NCBI RefSeq assembly: GCF_000003815.2
Contig: NC_049983.1
Span: 7,265,413-7,329,412, forward strand
Reading direction: 5' to 3'
From: Branchiostoma floridae
Lineage: Eukaryota > Chordata > Leptocardii > Amphioxiformes > Branchiostomatidae
DNA: 64,000 nt
The notes beneath the pieces were generated by a model. That model made no database searches, was not told where the DNA came from, and saw nothing but the letters and a program-made list of their open reading frames with translations. Shown piece by piece: positions 48,601 through 54,600 of this stretch (positions within the stretch are counted from its first letter, which is position 1; every line of letters begins with the position of its first letter). The position numbers were made by a program, and so were the translations under genes.

Positions 48601-51600
48601 CAAGTCCCAAACATGACGACGTGTCCAACCCAAGTCCCTACAACAAGACCAGTCCCACAGACAAGGACACAGAGTCCCCGTATACATCTGACGTGCCGGT
48701 CACTCAGCATACAACAGAGATGGGCGATGTGGCTACTCTAGGGGAAGACCCGATCATCAACAAGAATCACAACAGCACCTATATCCTGGCCATGGTTGCT
48801 GCCGTTGGTGTGCCCCTCCTCCTTCTGTTAGCATGGGCAGGTGTCCTTTCCATCTACAACAAGCGTTGGCACAGCGAAGGTCAAGCCAATCACAACCCAC
48901 CAACAGGAATGGACGAGGAAGAAGCAGAAGGAAACCCGACCATCGAGCCGTACGCAGTTGTCTACTCAGACTCTCCTGGCCTGCAAGCATCTGACAATAA
49001 CTCACCAACAGGTGGTCAACCCACCCCTGCCCCGGCATCAGCAGACAGTGAGACTATCCAGCCATATGCAGTTGCCTACAATGAGGAACAAGGGCCAGAG
49101 TCTGGCATCAAGCCGTATGCAGTGGCCTACAAGGAAGATGCCGGGCAAGACGACAGTTGTAAGATCCCCCTATATGCAGCTGGATGTGGCAACACACCAC
49201 AGGCTGCAGGAGGCCAAACAGGGGCAGGCTCTACACCACTGGAAAACATCACCGGTCAACAGGCGGCAATCGTCAATCAACCGGTCACCCAATCAGAGGC
49301 AGGTCCTACACCACCGGAAAGCATCACTGGCCAACAGGCAGCAATCGTCGATCGACCGGTCACCCAACCTGAGGACCAGTCACCGCCAATAGATGAAGAC
49401 ACAGAGCCAAAATACGAGGGGGAGGAAGAGAAAAAGGAGCACAGCGCATCCAATGTCCTGTACAACCCAGCTCATGGCCAGTCCGAGAGTAAGGACAGCA
49501 CATCTCATGCCCTGTACAACCCAGCTCATGGCCAGTCCGAGAGTAAGGATAGCACATCTCATGCCCTGTACAACCCAGCTCATGGACAGCCTGAGAGTGA
49601 AGACAGCACATCCAACATCCTGTACAACCCAGCTCATGGATAACTAAAGTATAGACAGCACATCCAATGTCCTGTACAACCCAGCTTATGGACAGCCTTA
49701 AAGTTAATAACAGCACATCCAACTTCCTGTACAACCCAACTCATGGACAGCCCTAAACTAAGTGACACAGGAGAACTTTCAGTGCTGTATGGATGACAGC
49801 TGAAAGTCAATGGACAGCAGCTGGATACCCATTTTAATCTGGCTCAATAAGGACCCCAAAAAATCAAAATTTACCAAAACTACAGACTTCTGGAAAGAAA
49901 AAAACAACAACTTATGTCTCCTCTGCAAAATACTGCAAGGTTCAGACAAGATATGAAATGGAAGTGGAACAAGAATATTTGGCTGCAGCAGCTCAGTTAC
50001 TTAGGACCAGAAATAACAAGCAAAAAAATAATGATCGTGTGTCTTAGATTGAAATTGTATATTTTCTCTAAAACAGACACTAGTAGAAGCCCTCTGCAGG
50101 CTGGGCAAAAAGTAGTACGCAAAAAGGCCTGGCTTTAGGTTTGGAACAAGTTCCACTTTTACTGGAACTAGAGTCCCTCTTGTTCAACTATAGTTCCACC
50201 CTTAGATCAAGGTATGTTTGAACTTTTGTTTCTTTGTGTACTGAGAAGCTAAAATCAGCCTGTAGGCCACTTTTCAGTGAGGTCATGAGGGGAGAGGTAA
50301 GGGTGCCAGCAGATGCATTTCCCTTGCTAATCTCGAAAGACAAAGCCAGCTTTGACTGAGAAAAGTAGTGTAAACAACTTTGAAGCATATAGCTGCATTC
50401 ATTGTAATTCTATGTCTTAAGTAAACAAGTGCAGATTGAAACATTTTTGTTCTTTTGCCTCAGAAGTGTATGATATGATCACAATACTTTAACTCCAAGG
50501 GAGATACTAATCACAAAAAATCTTCTACTAGCAAAGTTGTGTGAATGTAAATTTTCAGTGAGTGCTGTAGTAAATGTTTATTTGTAAACATATGCCTTTA
50601 AGCTAATTGCATGTAGTGTCAAAGTATACATTGTAATGTAAATGAAATGGGGTACGTAAATGTACATAACACTAATTAATATCTTATCAACTATAAGGGA
50701 CGATGTTTTATTATTGTCTTGTAGGATTTGAACTTCTTCTTTAAATGTGGTTAATGAACATTCTGCACGATTGGATTTTGTGATCTTAGTAGAAACATAG
50801 TCTTTTCATGATCTCCTAAATGGTAAAAAGTTGGTGAAATTGTGGCAACTTCTTCAAGTTCTTGGAAGTCTGTTTTTTTAGGCTTCATACTGTCATAGTG
50901 CGTAAAGTGACTAATACATGTATTTCACATCCACTGCAAAAACAGTTAATATTGATCATTTTGTTACCTTGTTACCATTCCATAATTATACATATAATAA
51001 ATATGTATGTAAAAGTCCATACCAGTAGGCAGTAGGCGTATGGTGACCGTAGCGACTGCTTGGTGAACTTGCTGACCAGCTTGGACACTCCCAGGCGGTC
51101 AGTCTTCTTGATGTGGTACAGCACTCCCACAGCATGGTACTGGGAACAACAGTAGAAAATAAACTACACTTACACCACATTTCAACAGTCTTTAACTTTT
51201 CTATCAGATTAAATGATATATTGTACAAATGTATATGTAAGTCATCTACAATCAGATCTGTAGTGACCACCTGGCCATTGTGGCCATTTTTTGGTGGTCC
51301 CTTAAATCATTTTGACCAATAATCCAATGACTGTTCCAATTGTTTAGAACACTGTCTACAATGGCCATCTTTTAGTGGTCCTTTGCTTTGACCCCTGTGC
51401 TACAAAGCATGATACAATGTACAATGTATGTAAATACAAAAATCTTGACGGTGATCAAAGATTCTACCACAGAAATGTTGGATATTGTATGAGAAATGTG
51501 AAGTAACTTTGGTTGTACAAAAGATTTAAACTTGCAACAATACCTGGACCATGATGTTGTCACTAGAGGCAGCTTCAGTGGCTTCGTTCACCCAACGTTT

Positions 51601-54600
51601 CACCACGTCTCCACTGGACCGCATCAGGTGCTTAATATGGGGTCACAAATATAAATGAAGTTAGACTTAGAAATGTTGCTGCATGATGCAATGTTGCACA
51701 AATTTAAAGATATACCAGCAAGTACATGTACACTTTCACTTTCATAATATACATGTACCCCATAGGTTCGACCTTGTTTAAGACTATAGGAGAGAATACG
51801 CTGTGCAATATTCCTGTGAACTGCTAGAAGTAGAGGGTGCACACATCCAACAAAAGCATATGGAACCTCACATGATGACATATCAAACTAAACTTTTCCT
51901 TTGTACGCGCTTCATGCCATTGGATTTTGGATCTGATACGGAATTCGTGGAGCAATGCTTCTACTTCTGCCTACTCGGGTAAGCTTGGAAAATTTGAGGT
52001 ACAGTAAAAGAAATGTCACGAATGTGCATCGCATATAGCCCTTCTACAACCTGCTCTGAAGTTGAAAAATCCCAAACTTACCAGACTGGAGGTGAGGGCT
52101 GCACTGGACACGGAGGGGTTCCTGTCCACAATGGCCTGCTTCATGTACCGCTCAATACTCTGTAACATGGTGCTCTGGTACGGTACAAGGAAGGAAACAA
52201 CAGTGTGGTAAGGAAAAATTCAAGACTTATTCACCTAAAAATACCACTATTAAACATGGTGACAGCTGACTGATCCAGGTCATTGACCTTATTTGTTTAG
52301 AATGGAGGAAGAAGCAACAAAGAGACAATGAAAATATGTTTCCTTCTGTAAAGGCAAACATAACAACAGACTCAATGCCCATGTATACAGACTAGATGTG
52401 GGTACCAGTACAGGTACGGTCCAGGTCCAGAGGATCAGGTCTTGAGTCCGGACCTGAACCTGGACCTGTTTGTGAAAACTTGTGAATGGGCGATATTCAA
52501 TATATTGGTCTGATTTTCTACAAATGAATCTGTTTGGTGGAGTATCCGACTCTGGCATTTTAGAATCCTGTCTTCCCATCAGTCCATGTAAACTCTGTAA
52601 GCTTCACTGTAGAAACTTGGCAGAAATGACTATTAACTCTACTGTACTTTGATCGTTATTTTCATGACCCGTTAAGCATCAAAACGTGCACGTGTGAACC
52701 CCTGCCAATATAATCTGATCATTTTCTTTTTGGTCCAAAATCCAGTCCACTGATTTTTTTTCAGGTCCGATTTTTTTTGGACTGGCCTAACAAGAAAAAA
52801 CGGTTTTGCATCGGTACCCACCCCTTATAGTGAGTAATACAGACAAAAGTGGTTGTCTTACATCAGTGATCCTACAGAGAGCCCTGATGGCAGCTGCACG
52901 GTACATGTCCTCCTTCCCTGTCATGTCCTTGGTTAGACTGGACAAACACAAGAAACCAACACAATGTAAGAACATTTTCTATCCTCTAGTGACTCATTTT
53001 ATGCACACATTATCTTATCAATCTTTTGCAATAGCTTACAACTTACAATCATGTTTCAGTGTCACTTAGTTATTCAAATTGGCTTAGTCAACCCTTACTA
53101 AGTTACTGTAGCAAATATTTCAACGAGGTATTCACAGGGCTCAACGACCATCCGTCTACTGAGACGGGGGCCGATACCAACTGCCATTCACCTTTGGCAC
53201 TAGCCGGACATTACCGTTCAATTCAGGTCATGTGAAGTAGGCTTGGGTCATTTCAACAGTACTTGAGAAATATAGAGTAGCATATGAAAGTCTTTGTAAA
53301 AATAACAAATATACACATTTAGCCAGGCATGCGTCATGGCATCATTTGGAGGCGCTTTTCTCTGACTCACTAGACGCCCTTACACTGGGGAGCAGATCCT
53401 CTAGAAGCATAAAATTCCGATTTAGGCCTACGTCACATTTCCTACCCGGGGCCCGGCCGGGCTGTTTGCGGAAACGAAAAATTTAAGTTTATGCCAATTA
53501 ATATGCACAAGGCATGCTGTTGATTTATTTTCGGTCCGTTTTGTGTTGTTGTTGTCTTTTACATCCTACTTATCGTTCCCGAAAGCTGCCCGGCCGGGCC
53601 CCTTTGTGGAAATGTGACCTTAGCCTTACCAGGGATGCCACAAGGTTACAGTCTTCTATTGTGACCTCTCTGACAATAATTTTACCCCTCAAGATGCTAA
53701 AATTAGAATTCACCATTTTAACTTAAAATTCTATAAAACTCTGCACCATGGAATGTAATTGCCCCCAGACCCCACTAAAATAGTGGCACCTACATCACTT
53801 ACCATGACTCACCAAGAAATTTAGACCCCCTATAATAAAATCCTAGCTAAAAGCCTGACAGAATACCTACCTGCTAGTGACGATGATGACGTCCTCAGCG
53901 ATGTCTGCCATCTCCTTGATGGTGAGGTACACCATGCGGCGCAGAGTCACGTCCTGAGACTGGAACAGTTTCGTCATGGCGAAGAACGTCTCCGTGGCCT
54001 CCGTGGTCGCAATGTGCTCTCCCTAAAAACATACCATTTCATAGTCACTGATTGTCTGTAACCCTCGGAAACATGTGCAACAGTGCTTCAAAACACTCAA
54101 ATCATTGGGAAAGGTACAACTTGAGAAATGTGACATTACAAACCTACTAAGTCAGGGCTCGAAATACCACCTGCATATGCAGGTTAGTGCAGGTAAAATT
54201 AGACCTGTGCAGGTATTTCTGGTGTCTACCTGCACCTAACCTGCACTAGTCCATGTACTGTGTTTTATACATAAATGTCCTATGATGTAGGTGTATATGG
54301 ATTGTCATTAGCGGCATTGACTATTACCTACTATGAAGTATAAAAGAAAAAAAATAGCAATGGTTCCTGAACAATTTAGTATGATCCATACTTCCTAAAT
54401 CTAGAGTGGTGCAAGTAAAATTTGTCTGGTGCAGGTAATTTTCAATGTTACCTGCACCAGAGCAGGTATGCCTAAAAAAGGATTTCGAGCCCTGTTTAAG
54501 TAAATAAGGATGTCGCAATCTATTACATCCAGGTTCCTTCAACCAACTCCCAAGGAATCTACAGCCCTATTACTAGTATATTGTTTTACATATTTCAGAC

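Larger units (their letters stand above)
35340..50900. repeat. Diverged tandem segmental duplication carrying the LRR gene pair
   Basis: Matching stretches occur in the same order: 35380-35520 with 43250-43400 (TTTTTGGCATATCTT...CCTTCATCAACGA); 37540-37590 with 43690-43735; the gene promoters 38430-38705 with 44110-44381; gene bodies; and the 3' flanks 42365-42950 with 50060-50690 (CAGTGAGGTCATGAGG, AGCTAATTGCATGT). Each unit is about 7.7 kb with the joint near 43.2 kb. Later insertions differ between the units. Confidence 0.75.
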
